A stretch of DNA of 64,000 bases from CATQHD01 sp965243165 (GTDB lineage Bacteria > Actinomycetota > Acidimicrobiia > Spongiisociales > Spongiisociaceae): positions 2,418,001 to 2,482,000 of the forward strand of contig OZ251535.1 in the NCBI GenBank assembly GCA_965243165.1, written 5' to 3'. The first letter of the stretch is position 1, and every line of letters begins with the position of its first letter. A model generated the notes under the pieces. That model was given only the letters and a program-made list of their open reading frames with translations, was not told the origin of the DNA and ran no database searches. Shown here piece by piece: positions 26,491 to 34,498 of the stretch. The position numbers and the translations under genes are program-made.

Positions 26491-27411
26491 CTATTCGACC
26501 GGGCGCCCGTAACTTCCCTCGGCCAGCTGCGCCTTGGCCGCCGCCGCCGATGCGGGCGGGGCGGTGGGCTGGATGCCGACCAGCCGGGCGATGTTGTTCC
26601 CCATGTAGTCCTCGAGCTGGTCCTCGCCGATCGCCAGGCCCTGCGGAGGGTCGTGGCACAGCACCTCGAGGTGGGTGAGCCACATGCCCGGATCGTTGGG
26701 GGGGGAATCGGTGCCGAACACCAGCCGGTCCCTCGGCATCTCCTTGGCGAACTCGACGATGCGGGACTGGAGCAGCCAGCCCGACTCCCCGTAGACGTTG
26801 GGGGAGTCCATGATCATCCAGAAGGCCTCGAAGCAGTAGACGCCGCCGGTCTGCACCCCGAAGTGGCCGATGATGAAGTCGACGTTGGGGAACTCGCGGA
26901 TGATCGGATAGAACTGGGTGGGGATCGAGTAGGGGCCGTCTCCGGTGTGGAGGAGCACCACCACCCCCAGCTCGTCGCATTTCTGCATGGCGGGGCGGAG
27001 CCAGTCGAGGGCGCGGTCGGGCCGGTAGGCGTGCATGTTGGCGTGCAGCTTCAGCATCTTGAAGCCGTACTCCTTGACGTGGAACTCCAGCTCGGCCGCT
27101 CCGTTCTCCGGGCCGAAGCGGGGGTTGTAGTTGAAGTTGCCGATAAAGCGGTCCGGGTACTTCTGGGTGAGCTCGGCGATGTAGGCCATGTAGTCGCGGA
27201 TGCCCTCGCGCCCGGAGCGGCCGCCGTCCCGCCAGGCGGTGTTGCCGGGGGGAGGCTGGATGAAGCCCATGTCGATGCGGCGCGGCTTGCCGTTGATCCA
27301 GTAGGGGCCGTCCATCATCTCCAGCATCCGCTCGCCGGTGAAGGGCTCGCCGGTGTGCCGCCAGGCTTCGTCCACCACGTTGGTGGGGTGCAGGTGGGTG
27401 TCGATGATCAT
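26491..27411 (-). CDS. Amidohydrolase-2 family metal-dependent hydrolase or decarboxylase
   Basis: 306 residues of the ACMSD/gamma-resorcylate-decarboxylase-like branch. Metal ligands visible: DTHLH at the start (H6, H8), a His in KLHANMH, H in FIIGHFG, and D in FGTDSPP. Members hydrolyse or decarboxylate aromatic and cyclic substrates using Zn or Mn. It overlaps the molybdenum-hydroxylase stop by 4 bp (27408-27411) and has GAGGAG upstream, so expression is coupled to that enzyme. Whether it opens a ring or removes CO2 cannot be decided here. Confidence 0.85.
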   Translation of the reverse strand: MIIDTHLHPTNVVDEAWRHTGEPFTGERMLEMMDGPYWINGKPRRIDMGFIQPPPGNTAWRDGGRSGREGIRDYMAYIAELTQKYPDRFIGNFNYNPRFGPENGAAELEFHVKEYGFKMLKLHANMHAYRPDRALDWLRPAMQKCDELGVVVLLHTGDGPYSIPTQFYPIIREFPNVDFIIGHFGVQTGGVYCFEAFWMIMDSPNVYGESGWLLQSRIVEFAKEMPRDRLVFGTDSPPNDPGMWLTHLEVLCHDPPQGLAIGEDQLEDYMGNNIARLVGIQPTAPPASAAAAKAQLAEGSYGRPVE

Positions 27412-29834
27412 CGGTCGCCGCTCCTCTGTCTTGGATGGACGGACAGGCCGCCGTCTTCCGCCGGATTCAGCCGGGTTATCAGGTCCTCGGGCCGCACCGG
27501 AACCCTGGGCAGATCGAGCCCGGCGGCGTTCCGGAGGGCGTTCACTATGGCCGGAGTCGAGGACAGGTTAGGCGGCTCCCCCACTCCCTGCAGGCCGTAG
27601 GGGGAGTCGGGCTGGGGAAACTCGAAGATCTTCACGTCCATGGGGGGCATGTCGAGGATGGTGGGGATCAGATAGTCGGTGAAGGAAGCGTTGCGCACCC
27701 GTCCGCCTTCCATCTGCACCTCTTCGAGGAGCGCCAAGCCGAGGCCCTGGGCGGACCCCCCCTCTATCTGTCCTTCCACCGCCTGGGGGTTGAGCGCCTT
27801 GCCTACGTCCTGGGCGGCGGCCAGCTCCACCACCCGCACCAGGCCGAGTTCGGTGTCCACGTCCACCACCGCCCGGTGGGCGGCGTAGGCGAAGGAGTAA
27901 TGGGCCTTGCCCTGGCCGTTCACGTCGTCGATGGGCTCGGTGAGCGGGTGGCCGAAGGTGTGGACGGCTTCCACCGTTCGGCCGCCCACCAGCTCGGCCA
28001 AGGACACGGCGGCGTCACCCGAGCCCCGGTATACGACGCCCCCGCCGGCCAAAGCCAGGTCGTCCGGGCGGCATCCCAGCAGCTGGGCCGCCTCCTCCAG
28101 CAGCCGGGCGCGCACCTCACCGCAGGCGCCCTGGACCGCCCCGCCGGTCATCCAGGTCTGGCGGGAGGCGGCCGACGACCCGGCGTCGCCGATCAGCGTG
28201 TCGGCGGTGCGCACCACCACCGCCTCCACCCCCAGCTCGGTGCGGGCGATCTGGGCCTGGACGGACACGATGCCCTGGCCGCATTCGGCGGCGGCGCTGT
28301 AGACCTCCACCATGGGGGAGCCCCCCGCGATCGACAGGGAGACGCGGGCGGCGGCGGTGTCCGCCACCCCGCCGGAGAACCCCATCGCCTTCATGCCCAG
28401 GGCGTACCCCACCCCCCGGACGACGCCCTCCCCGCGGGTGGTGTTGCCCACCCCTCCGGGCAGGCGGCGGGGGTCGGGGGCGGCGCCGGGCCGGGCCGGG
28501 GAATCGGCCGGGGGCGGGAGGGGCAGCCGCCGCAAATGCTCCAGCAACTCTCTGGTCGGGGTGGGGCCGCGGACGGGTTGGCCGGTGGGCAGCACGTCCC
28601 CTTCCTGCAGGGCGTTCACCAGGCGGAGCTCGACCGGATCCATGCCGAGCGCTCGGGCCAGATCGTCCATCGCCGATTCGACGGCGTAGCAGGCCTGGAC
28701 GGCGCCGAAGCCCCGCATCGCCCCGCGCGGGGGGTTGTTGGTGTAGACCGCGTACCCGTCGATCGCCGCGTTGCCGACCCGGTAGGCGCCGGCGGCGAAG
28801 TAGCAGGCGTTGGCGATGACGATCTGCGAGGTGGAGGTGTAGGCGCCCCCGTCGAGCAACAACCGCACCTTGGTGTAGACCAGCTCGCCGTTCCGCCGGG
28901 CGCCCAGCTCGATCCGGCTCCAGGAAGGGTGGCGGTGGACGTGGCCCACGAAGGACTCCTCGCGGTTGTAGGACATCTTGACGGGGCGGCCGGTCCGCAG
29001 GGCCAGCATGCAGGCATGTATGTGAACCGAGAGATCCTCCCGCCCTCCGAAGGCACCCCCCACCCCGCTCAGGGTGAGCCGCACCATGCTCGGATCGAGG
29101 CCGAGGCCGGCGGCGACCTGGCGCTGATCGTCGTGGAGCCACTGGCAGGCCACGTACAGGTCGACGCCGCCGCTCCCGTCCGGCACGGCCAAGCCCGCTT
29201 CCGGCCCCAGGAAGGCCGGATCCTGGACGCCCGTCTGATAATCGCCCGCCGACACCACCTCGGCCCGGGGGCGGGCGGCTTCCAGGTCGCCGTGGCGGAT
29301 GCGCACATGACGGACGATGTTGCCCCCCGGGTGGATCGGCCCGCCCCGCCCGGCCAAGGCGTCTTCGGGGTCGGTCAACGGCTCCAGCACCTCGTACTCC
29401 ACCCGGACGGCCTCGGCGGCCCGGCGGGCAGTTTCGGGGTGGTCGGCGGCCGCCACCGCCACCGCCTCCCCCGCGAAGCGGACCTCCCGGTCGGCGAGAA
29501 CGGGCTGGTCGGCCTGCTTGATGCCGAAGAGGTTCCGCCCCGGCACGTCCTCGGCGGTCAGCACCGCCGCCGTTCCTCTTATCTTCAGCGCCTCCGCTGT
29601 GTCGACGGACAGGATGCGCGCCCGGGGGTGGGGGCTGCGGACGGTGGCGCCCCACAGCATTCCGTCGAGGTGGAGGTCGGAGGCGTAGGCGAAGCGGCCC
29701 AGCACCTTGAGGGGGGCGTCGGGGCGGAGGGGCGAGCTGCCCACCCCCCTGGCGGAGGCCTGCTCCCGGCTGCGCACCTCGGCGCCGACCTGGGAACGGG
29801 GGCGGGGGCGGGCGGAGGTTCCGCGCCCGCTCAC
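27408..29834 (-). CDS. Molybdenum hydroxylase large subunit (xanthine dehydrogenase / CoxL family)
   Basis: 808 residues from GTG 29834, which overlaps the CobW stop as GTGA; ATG 29843 is possible but its GGAAGG abuts the start. The fold carries the molybdopterin-cytosine-dinucleotide cofactor. Seen: substrate-side N-terminal domain (KVLGRFAYASDLHLDGMLWG), GGAFGGRED, NPPRGAMRGFGAVQ, and near the end GLQGVGEPPNLS, whose Glu is the catalytic base in the family. Several extra Pro/Gly-rich residues near 470 look like a linker. It hydroxylates a carbon next to a ring nitrogen or aldehyde; the VAYxxxR form of CO dehydrogenase is absent. Partners are the two genes further upstream. Confidence 0.92.
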   Translation of the reverse strand: MSGRGTSARPRPRSQVGAEVRSREQASARGVGSSPLRPDAPLKVLGRFAYASDLHLDGMLWGATVRSPHPRARILSVDTAEALKIRGTAAVLTAEDVPGRNLFGIKQADQPVLADREVRFAGEAVAVAAADHPETARRAAEAVRVEYEVLEPLTDPEDALAGRGGPIHPGGNIVRHVRIRHGDLEAARPRAEVVSAGDYQTGVQDPAFLGPEAGLAVPDGSGGVDLYVACQWLHDDQRQVAAGLGLDPSMVRLTLSGVGGAFGGREDLSVHIHACMLALRTGRPVKMSYNREESFVGHVHRHPSWSRIELGARRNGELVYTKVRLLLDGGAYTSTSQIVIANACYFAAGAYRVGNAAIDGYAVYTNNPPRGAMRGFGAVQACYAVESAMDDLARALGMDPVELRLVNALQEGDVLPTGQPVRGPTPTRELLEHLRRLPLPPPADSPARPGAAPDPRRLPGGVGNTTRGEGVVRGVGYALGMKAMGFSGGVADTAAARVSLSIAGGSPMVEVYSAAAECGQGIVSVQAQIARTELGVEAVVVRTADTLIGDAGSSAASRQTWMTGGAVQGACGEVRARLLEEAAQLLGCRPDDLALAGGGVVYRGSGDAAVSLAELVGGRTVEAVHTFGHPLTEPIDDVNGQGKAHYSFAYAAHRAVVDVDTELGLVRVVELAAAQDVGKALNPQAVEGQIEGGSAQGLGLALLEEVQMEGGRVRNASFTDYLIPTILDMPPMDVKIFEFPQPDSPYGLQGVGEPPNLSSTPAIVNALRNAAGLDLPRVPVRPEDLITRLNPAEDGGLSVHPRQRSGDR

Positions 29835-30829
29835 GCCCGGCATCCTTCCAGTTCGGAGCGGAGGGCGCCGCCGTCGAAATCCCGTCCGATGATCACCAGC
29901 CGGGTGCGGCGGGGGCCGCCCGGCCACGCCCCTCCGCTGTAGAGCTCGTACATGCTGTGGACGCCTTGGAGGATCAGCTGATCCCGGCGTCCGGCGGCGG
30001 CGATGATCCCCTTGAGGCGGTAGATGTCGGCGGAGCGGGACTCGACCAGGCCCTCGATCCAAGAGGACAGCCTGGCCTCGTCCAGGTCGCCGCCTATCTC
30101 GATGCTGACGGCTTCGACGCCGGGGTCGTGGGAGTGGGTGTAGCCGCCGTCCAGGAAGCCCGGCGCGGCGGTGAGAGGCGACCGTCCGAAGGCGCCGATG
30201 CCGAGGAGCAGATCGGGGTCCACCTCCGCATACCGAGACCGAATCAGGGGGGCGGTGTTGTTGAGCGCCCTTATCCGCTGCTCGACTTCCCGGCAGGTTT
30301 GTTCATCGACCAGGTCCACCTTGTTGACCACGATCCGGTCGGCGCACACGATCTGATCGACCGCCTGGTTGTCGTGATGTTCGGGCTGCCGCCCGTCGAG
30401 GCGGCGGTCCGCGTGGCGGGCGTCCACGACGGCCACGATGCCGTCCACCTCCACCTGCCCTGCCAGCTCGTCGGTGAACAGGGCTTGGGCGACCGGGGCC
30501 GGGTCGGCCATCCCGCTGGTCTCGATGAGGAAATAGTCGGGCGGATCGGGGCGCGCCAGCAGTTTTTGGACGGCGCCGGCCAGGTCGCTACGCACCGTCA
30601 GCGTGCAGCATATGCATCCGTTGGCCATCTCCACGATCTCCTCGTCGGAGGAGACGATCAGGTCGCTGTCGATGCCGATCTCGCCCATCTCGTTGACGAT
30701 CACGGCGATGCGGCGTCCGTGGTCGGAGCTGAGCAGGTGGTTGACGAGGGTGGTCTTGCCGGCGCCGAGGAAGCCGGTCAGAACCGTAACGGCGGGTTTG
30801 GAGGCGGAGGCGGCCGGGGCGGGGCTCAT
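29831..30829 (-). CDS. CobW/COG0523 GTP-dependent metal chaperone
   Basis: 332 residues. P-loop GFLGAGKTT (19-27), metal motif CICC (C72, C74, C75), ETSG (103-106), NKVDL (169-173) and a C-terminal CobW_C domain. ATG 30829 overlaps the stop of the iron-sulfur subunit (ATGA). COG0523 proteins deliver Zn, Co or Ni, or serve metalloenzymes such as nitrile hydratase. Its position inside a molybdenum-hydroxylase operon, between small and large subunits, suggests it loads a metal into one of the operon's enzymes, perhaps the amidohydrolase. Confidence 0.92.
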   Translation of the reverse strand: MSPAPAASASKPAVTVLTGFLGAGKTTLVNHLLSSDHGRRIAVIVNEMGEIGIDSDLIVSSDEEIVEMANGCICCTLTVRSDLAGAVQKLLARPDPPDYFLIETSGMADPAPVAQALFTDELAGQVEVDGIVAVVDARHADRRLDGRQPEHHDNQAVDQIVCADRIVVNKVDLVDEQTCREVEQRIRALNNTAPLIRSRYAEVDPDLLLGIGAFGRSPLTAAPGFLDGGYTHSHDPGVEAVSIEIGGDLDEARLSSWIEGLVESRSADIYRLKGIIAAAGRRDQLILQGVHSMYELYSGGAWPGGPRRTRLVIIGRDFDGGALRSELEGCRA

Positions 30830-31296
30830 ATGATCGACATCTCGAGCGCCGCCAGCCGCACCGCGTCGATGATCTTCTCGTATCCGGTGCAGCGGCACAG
30901 GTTTCCGGCCAGGGCTTCCCTGATGTCCTCTTCGGAAGGATCGGGGTTGTCTTCGAGCAGCTGATGGGTGGCGACGATGAGGCCGGGGGTGCAGAATCCG
31001 CACTGCACCGCCCCCTCCGATGCGTAGGCCTGCTGGACGGGGTGGAGGCCGCCGCCGTCCGCCAAGCCCTCGACGGTAACGACCTCGGCGCCGTGGGCCT
31101 GTCCGGCCGACACCAGGCAGGCGCAGACCAGCCCGCCGTCCATGTAGACGGTGCACGACCCGCATTCACCCTGCTCACAGGCGTTCTTTGACCCCCGCAG
31201 GCCGAGGCGCTCCCGGAGCAGGTAGAGCAGGCTCTCGCCCGCCCAGACGTTCTCGGCGGTGCGGGTCCGCCCGTTGACCCTCAGCTCAACCAGCAC
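30826..31296 (-). CDS. Molybdenum hydroxylase small subunit, 2x[2Fe-2S]
   Basis: 156 residues from GTG 31296, overlapping the FAD-subunit stop by 11 bp. The plant-type cluster is C40-x4-C45-x2-C48-x11-C60; the second cluster is C99-x2-C102 with C134-x-C136. Length fits CoxS/XdhC-type subunits (about 155-170). It passes electrons from the Mo centre to FAD. A longer upstream frame is Pro-rich, runs into the FAD-subunit gene and is rejected. Confidence 0.93.
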   Translation of the reverse strand: MLVELRVNGRTRTAENVWAGESLLYLLRERLGLRGSKNACEQGECGSCTVYMDGGLVCACLVSAGQAHGAEVVTVEGLADGGGLHPVQQAYASEGAVQCGFCTPGLIVATHQLLEDNPDPSEEDIREALAGNLCRCTGYEKIIDAVRLAALEMSII

Positions 31297-32176
31297 CGCC
31301 GCCGCCTTTCCCGGCCCGGCAGGCTTCCTCCCACGCCCAACCCAGGGTGCGCCCCGCCATGATCCGAAGGGCGTGGATGCGGTAGCGGGCGGCGCCCCGC
31401 ACGTCGTCGATGGGGGAGGCGGCGGAGGCAACCAAACCGCCGAACCGCTCCCCTATCTCCGGGGCCAGCGGCCGGCGGTCGTCCCAGTAGCCCCCGGCCT
31501 CCAGCTCCTGCTCGAGATAGGCCTGGGCTCGGGCGGCCCGGACGGGGGTGGGGGCGGCCGCTCCGATGCCCGTCCCCACCCGGCGGCCGCGGAGGTCGAG
31601 GGCGAGGGCGAAGGAGGCCACCGCGATCACCATGGCGTTGCGGGCGCCCACCTTGGAGAACTGCTGGGGGCCGCGGGCGGCGGGGACGATGACGGAGCGG
31701 ATCAGCTCGTCCGGTTCCAGGCAGTGGCGCTTGGGGCCGATGAAGAACCCGCCGACCGGAATGTCCCTGACCCCCCGCATCGACTCCGCCCTGACGGAAG
31801 CCCCGGCGGCGAGCAAGGGCGGGTGGGCGTCTCCGGCGGGCGAGGCGGTGGCCAGGTTCCCCCCCGCCGTCCCCCGGTTGCGGATCTGGGGGGAGCCGAC
31901 CGTGCGGGAGGCGGCGGCCAGGGCGGGCAGCTCGGCGGACAGCTCCTCGATGATGCGGGTATAGGTAACGCCCGCCCCCAGCTCCACCTCGCCGTTGCGC
32001 TTCTTCCATTCCTTCAGCTCGCCGAGGCGGGAGAGGTCGAGCAGGGCCTCCGGCCGGCGGCGGGCGAAGTTGATCTCGACCATGAGGTCGGTACCCCCGT
32101 TGATCGGAACCGCCGAAGGGTGTTCCGTCTTCATCGCCACCGCATCGTTCCATGTGCTGGGCCGCAGGTACTCCAC
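31286..32176 (-). CDS. Molybdenum hydroxylase FAD-binding medium subunit
   Basis: 296 residues of the CoxM/XdhB family. Seen: PINGGTDLMVEINF, the FAD-contacting TVGSPQIRNRGTAGGNLATASPAGD, and the C-terminal CO_deh_flav_C portion (GARNAMVIAVASFAL). Start is GTG 32176 with GGAGAAGGCGGGAA upstream. It is the first gene of the 12-kb minus-strand operon. The 137 bp upstream is shared with the divergent lipoprotein gene; I cannot pick out a clear -35/-10 for the minus direction. Confidence 0.92.
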   Translation of the reverse strand: MEYLRPSTWNDAVAMKTEHPSAVPINGGTDLMVEINFARRRPEALLDLSRLGELKEWKKRNGEVELGAGVTYTRIIEELSAELPALAAASRTVGSPQIRNRGTAGGNLATASPAGDAHPPLLAAGASVRAESMRGVRDIPVGGFFIGPKRHCLEPDELIRSVIVPAARGPQQFSKVGARNAMVIAVASFALALDLRGRRVGTGIGAAAPTPVRAARAQAYLEQELEAGGYWDDRRPLAPEIGERFGGLVASAASPIDDVRGAARYRIHALRIMAGRTLGWAWEEACRAGKGGGGAG

Positions 32177-32301
32177 TTCCCGCCTTCTCCGGGCAGGCCC
32201 TCATCCTACAGGAAGGAGGCGCCCCCTCCCCGAACCCGCCGCCCTGACCGCCGAGTCATTGGAGACGGGCTGCTCGGCGCCAGGCCGGGGAGCGGGCAGG
32301 T

Positions 32302-32307
32302 TAGGCT
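32302..32307 (+). promoter_or_regulatory. -10-like TAGGCT box, probable leaderless start
   Basis: TAGGCT followed by 6 nt and the ATG of the small lipoprotein at 32314. Same layout as the boxes at 4459 and 14199. Confidence 0.45.
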
Positions 32308-32313
32308 CACCCG

Positions 32314-32502
32314 ATGTTTCGCGACCGCCGCCCGGAGCAACGGGCGTTGAAGACGATCGGCGTTCTCCTTGTAGTCATGCTGTTCATCACCGGCTGCGGT
32401 TCGCCGTCCTGTGAACAGCTGTGGGATCAGGTGTATGACGAGAACGGGGAACTCGACGTCGACGCCCACAACAGGTACATCGACGAGAGATGTCCGCCCT
32501 GA
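32314..32502 (+). CDS. Small lipoprotein
   Basis: 62 residues. Basic start (RDRRPEQR), hydrophobic core (TIGVLLVVMLF), lipobox ITGC, then a short acidic mature part with a second and third Cys (SCEQLW, ERCPP) that could form a disulfide. Membrane-anchored on the outer face. No family recognised. Divergent from the molybdenum-hydroxylase operon and convergent with the Schlafen-like gene (8-bp gap). Confidence 0.7.
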   Translation: MFRDRRPEQRALKTIGVLLVVMLFITGCGSPSCEQLWDQVYDENGELDVDAHNRYIDERCPP

Positions 32503-32510
32503 GCGTCGGC

Positions 32511-34250
32511 TCAGCCGACCGGCAGGTAGTGGAAACCGCGCCCTCTGCCGTTGGGGCGGCTGCCGGCCAAGAGGCCGCGGCGGGCGAGGTCGGCGAGGAG
32601 TCTGCCGGCGTATGGAACGGTTACACCGGCCAGGTCGGCCGCCTCGGTCGAAGAAATCCGGCCCCGCCGCCGCGCCCAGTCGAGGAGTAGCGCCTCACGG
32701 CCTTCGGGTGTGCGGGCGGGCGCGGTCCGGTGGGTGAACGCCTTGCGGCCGTGGTTGGACAGCCGGTAGGCGGGCGGGTGATCCACCGGCGCACCGGCGA
32801 CTGGGACGATGATCGGACGCCCGCTGCTGGACACCCTGCTCACCCGCCGCAGGGCGGCTTCTGATTCGGCTTCGGACCGGTGCAGGAGCGGAGCGGCGGA
32901 GCCGGGGTCGATCCAGCCTCGGCGGATCGAGTGATCCAGAATCAACAACAGGTCCACGTCCGCGCCGGAAACACCGGGTTCGGCTTGGTCGATGTAACGA
33001 AGCATCACCGGATCGGGCGGGCCGCCGAGCAGACCGACGCGCACATAAGGCCCTGCTATCTCGCCGAAATCAGGCGGCGGCAGGCCAGCGGCCAGCATGT
33101 ACCTGATCATCATGTCCACCCCGACGCCCTCGCGCTCGGCGATCCCCAAGGCCGCCGCCGCCTCCGCCAGGCTCGGATACCGCGGCTCGGCCGGATGGGT
33201 GATGATGTTCGAAGGTGAAACACCGCGGATGAATCCTCCTGGAGAGGCAACGGTCATCTGGTCGCCTGCGTGTTCGACGAGGGTGGGGGAAGGCGAATGC
33301 CAGTCTCGGTGCACGACGCCGTTCACGATCGCCTCCCGCACCACCCGGGAGGGAATGGACCGGACCTGCGCCCTGCGGAACCCCAACAGAACGCGGTGGC
33401 TTCGGTTGGCGTTTTCACTGGCCCGCTCCACATCGGCGATCTGCCTGAGGAGCGGCCCGCCGCCCCGCACCCGGTTGACGCTGTCCGTTCCCAGTGCATC
33501 CCGGCGGATGTAGTCGATGCCTATCGACGGCGTACCGACCAGCAACAGGGAACCGGCGTTGGTGAGCCGACCCTCGCCGTCCGCGAGGTCGAGCCGCCGG
33601 ACCAGATCTTCATCGGCGGCCTCGGCGAGGTCGGTCGCGTTCCGCTGCCCGTTCTCTCGGAGGTACATGCGGGCGGTCTCGACGGCTGTCGGACTCAAAT
33701 CTGACAAGGTGCGGCCCGACGGCTGGGCCGACCAATCGAACCTCTGGCTGCTCATCCGGCTGGTGTACCAAGTGGTCGGGTCCACATCCACGCACCTGGC
33801 GTCCACCCGCCACCTGATCCGCCCCTCGCAGCGAATCGGCTCGAGGGCCTGGTGCGCCGACAGCACCAGCAACCGGGCGCCGTCCAGTTCGGCGGCCCTG
33901 ACCGCAACGGTCAGCTTCCGCTCGGTGAGCTCCCAGATTCGGCGGCGGAGCCACTCGGGTTCCAGCTCGGTTCCGATCCTGGCCCCGTCGTCGGCAACCC
34001 CCAGGATGACGGCGCCGCCCCCGGGCGTGTTCGCCATGCAGGCCATCTCGCCGGCCAGGTAGCGGGCCGCCCGGTCGTTCCGGCGGCTGCCCGGGAGCAC
34101 CTCCCCGCGGTGTGTCCGGCGGCCCGGCTCTTCCTTGACATCCACCCGGGCCGTTTCGATCAGGCCTGGTGGTTCACCCTTTTTCAGGAGTTCCAGCACC
34201 CTCTCGACCTGTTCGTCCAAGGGGTCGGGCCCCAAAACGCGCGCTGTCAT
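32511..34250 (-). CDS. Schlafen/AlbA_2-type ATP-binding transcriptional regulator-like protein
   Basis: 579 residues. The N-terminus (about 25-160) matches the Schlafen AlbA_2 domain: E-x-x-R-VDVKEEPGRR, then EMACMANTPGGGAVILGVADDG. The middle (about 300-400) resembles a GHKL-like C-terminal ATPase module (PSRVVREAIVNGVVHRDW with SPGGF), and the C-terminus ends in a winged helix (GRISSTEAADLAGVTVPYAGRLLADLARRGLL). Such proteins are annotated as transcriptional regulators or as parts of defence islands. ATG 34250 has GGAGAAGG upstream. It sits beside a GmrSD-like gene, which strengthens the defence reading. Confidence 0.8.
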   Translation of the reverse strand: MTARVLGPDPLDEQVERVLELLKKGEPPGLIETARVDVKEEPGRRTHRGEVLPGSRRNDRAARYLAGEMACMANTPGGGAVILGVADDGARIGTELEPEWLRRRIWELTERKLTVAVRAAELDGARLLVLSAHQALEPIRCEGRIRWRVDARCVDVDPTTWYTSRMSSQRFDWSAQPSGRTLSDLSPTAVETARMYLRENGQRNATDLAEAADEDLVRRLDLADGEGRLTNAGSLLLVGTPSIGIDYIRRDALGTDSVNRVRGGGPLLRQIADVERASENANRSHRVLLGFRRAQVRSIPSRVVREAIVNGVVHRDWHSPSPTLVEHAGDQMTVASPGGFIRGVSPSNIITHPAEPRYPSLAEAAAALGIAEREGVGVDMMIRYMLAAGLPPPDFGEIAGPYVRVGLLGGPPDPVMLRYIDQAEPGVSGADVDLLLILDHSIRRGWIDPGSAAPLLHRSEAESEAALRRVSRVSSSGRPIIVPVAGAPVDHPPAYRLSNHGRKAFTHRTAPARTPEGREALLLDWARRRGRISSTEAADLAGVTVPYAGRLLADLARRGLLAGSRPNGRGRGFHYLPVG

Positions 34251-34266
34251 TGCCTTCTCTCCATCG

Positions 34267-34329
34267 AGTTATATTTTTACAACAGAAAAGATAACTAGAA
34301 TCCAAAATGGGCGCTGCAGTTATATTTTT
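34267..34329 (-). promoter_or_regulatory. Promoter region with a 12-bp direct repeat
   Basis: AGTTATATTTTT occurs at 34267-34278 and 34318-34329, 51 bp apart, in an AT-rich island. Read on the minus strand the proximal copy gives AAAAATATAACT just upstream of the start at 34250, so it may supply the -10 (TATAAC) and the pair may bind a repressor. The rest of 34330-34498 shows no feature. Confidence 0.4.
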
Positions 34330-34498
34330 GCCGCCGGGCGCGAACGTCCCGTCGCGGAGCCGGGGCCGCGTCCGGCCGCCGCCTCCGGAACCCAGGGCAG
34401 GGAACCGAGAGACCGCCCCCCTCCTGCCGCACCGAGCCTCCGGCGCGGCCTCGGTCAGCCGTTCGGGAAGCGGTCCGCGCCGGCCGATGACGGAACAT

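Noticed and set aside
29835..30062. N-terminal 76-codon extension of the Mo-hydroxylase large subunit
   Set aside because: Arg/Pro-rich shadow of the CobW gene; GTG 29834 overlaps the CobW stop and fits the family start.
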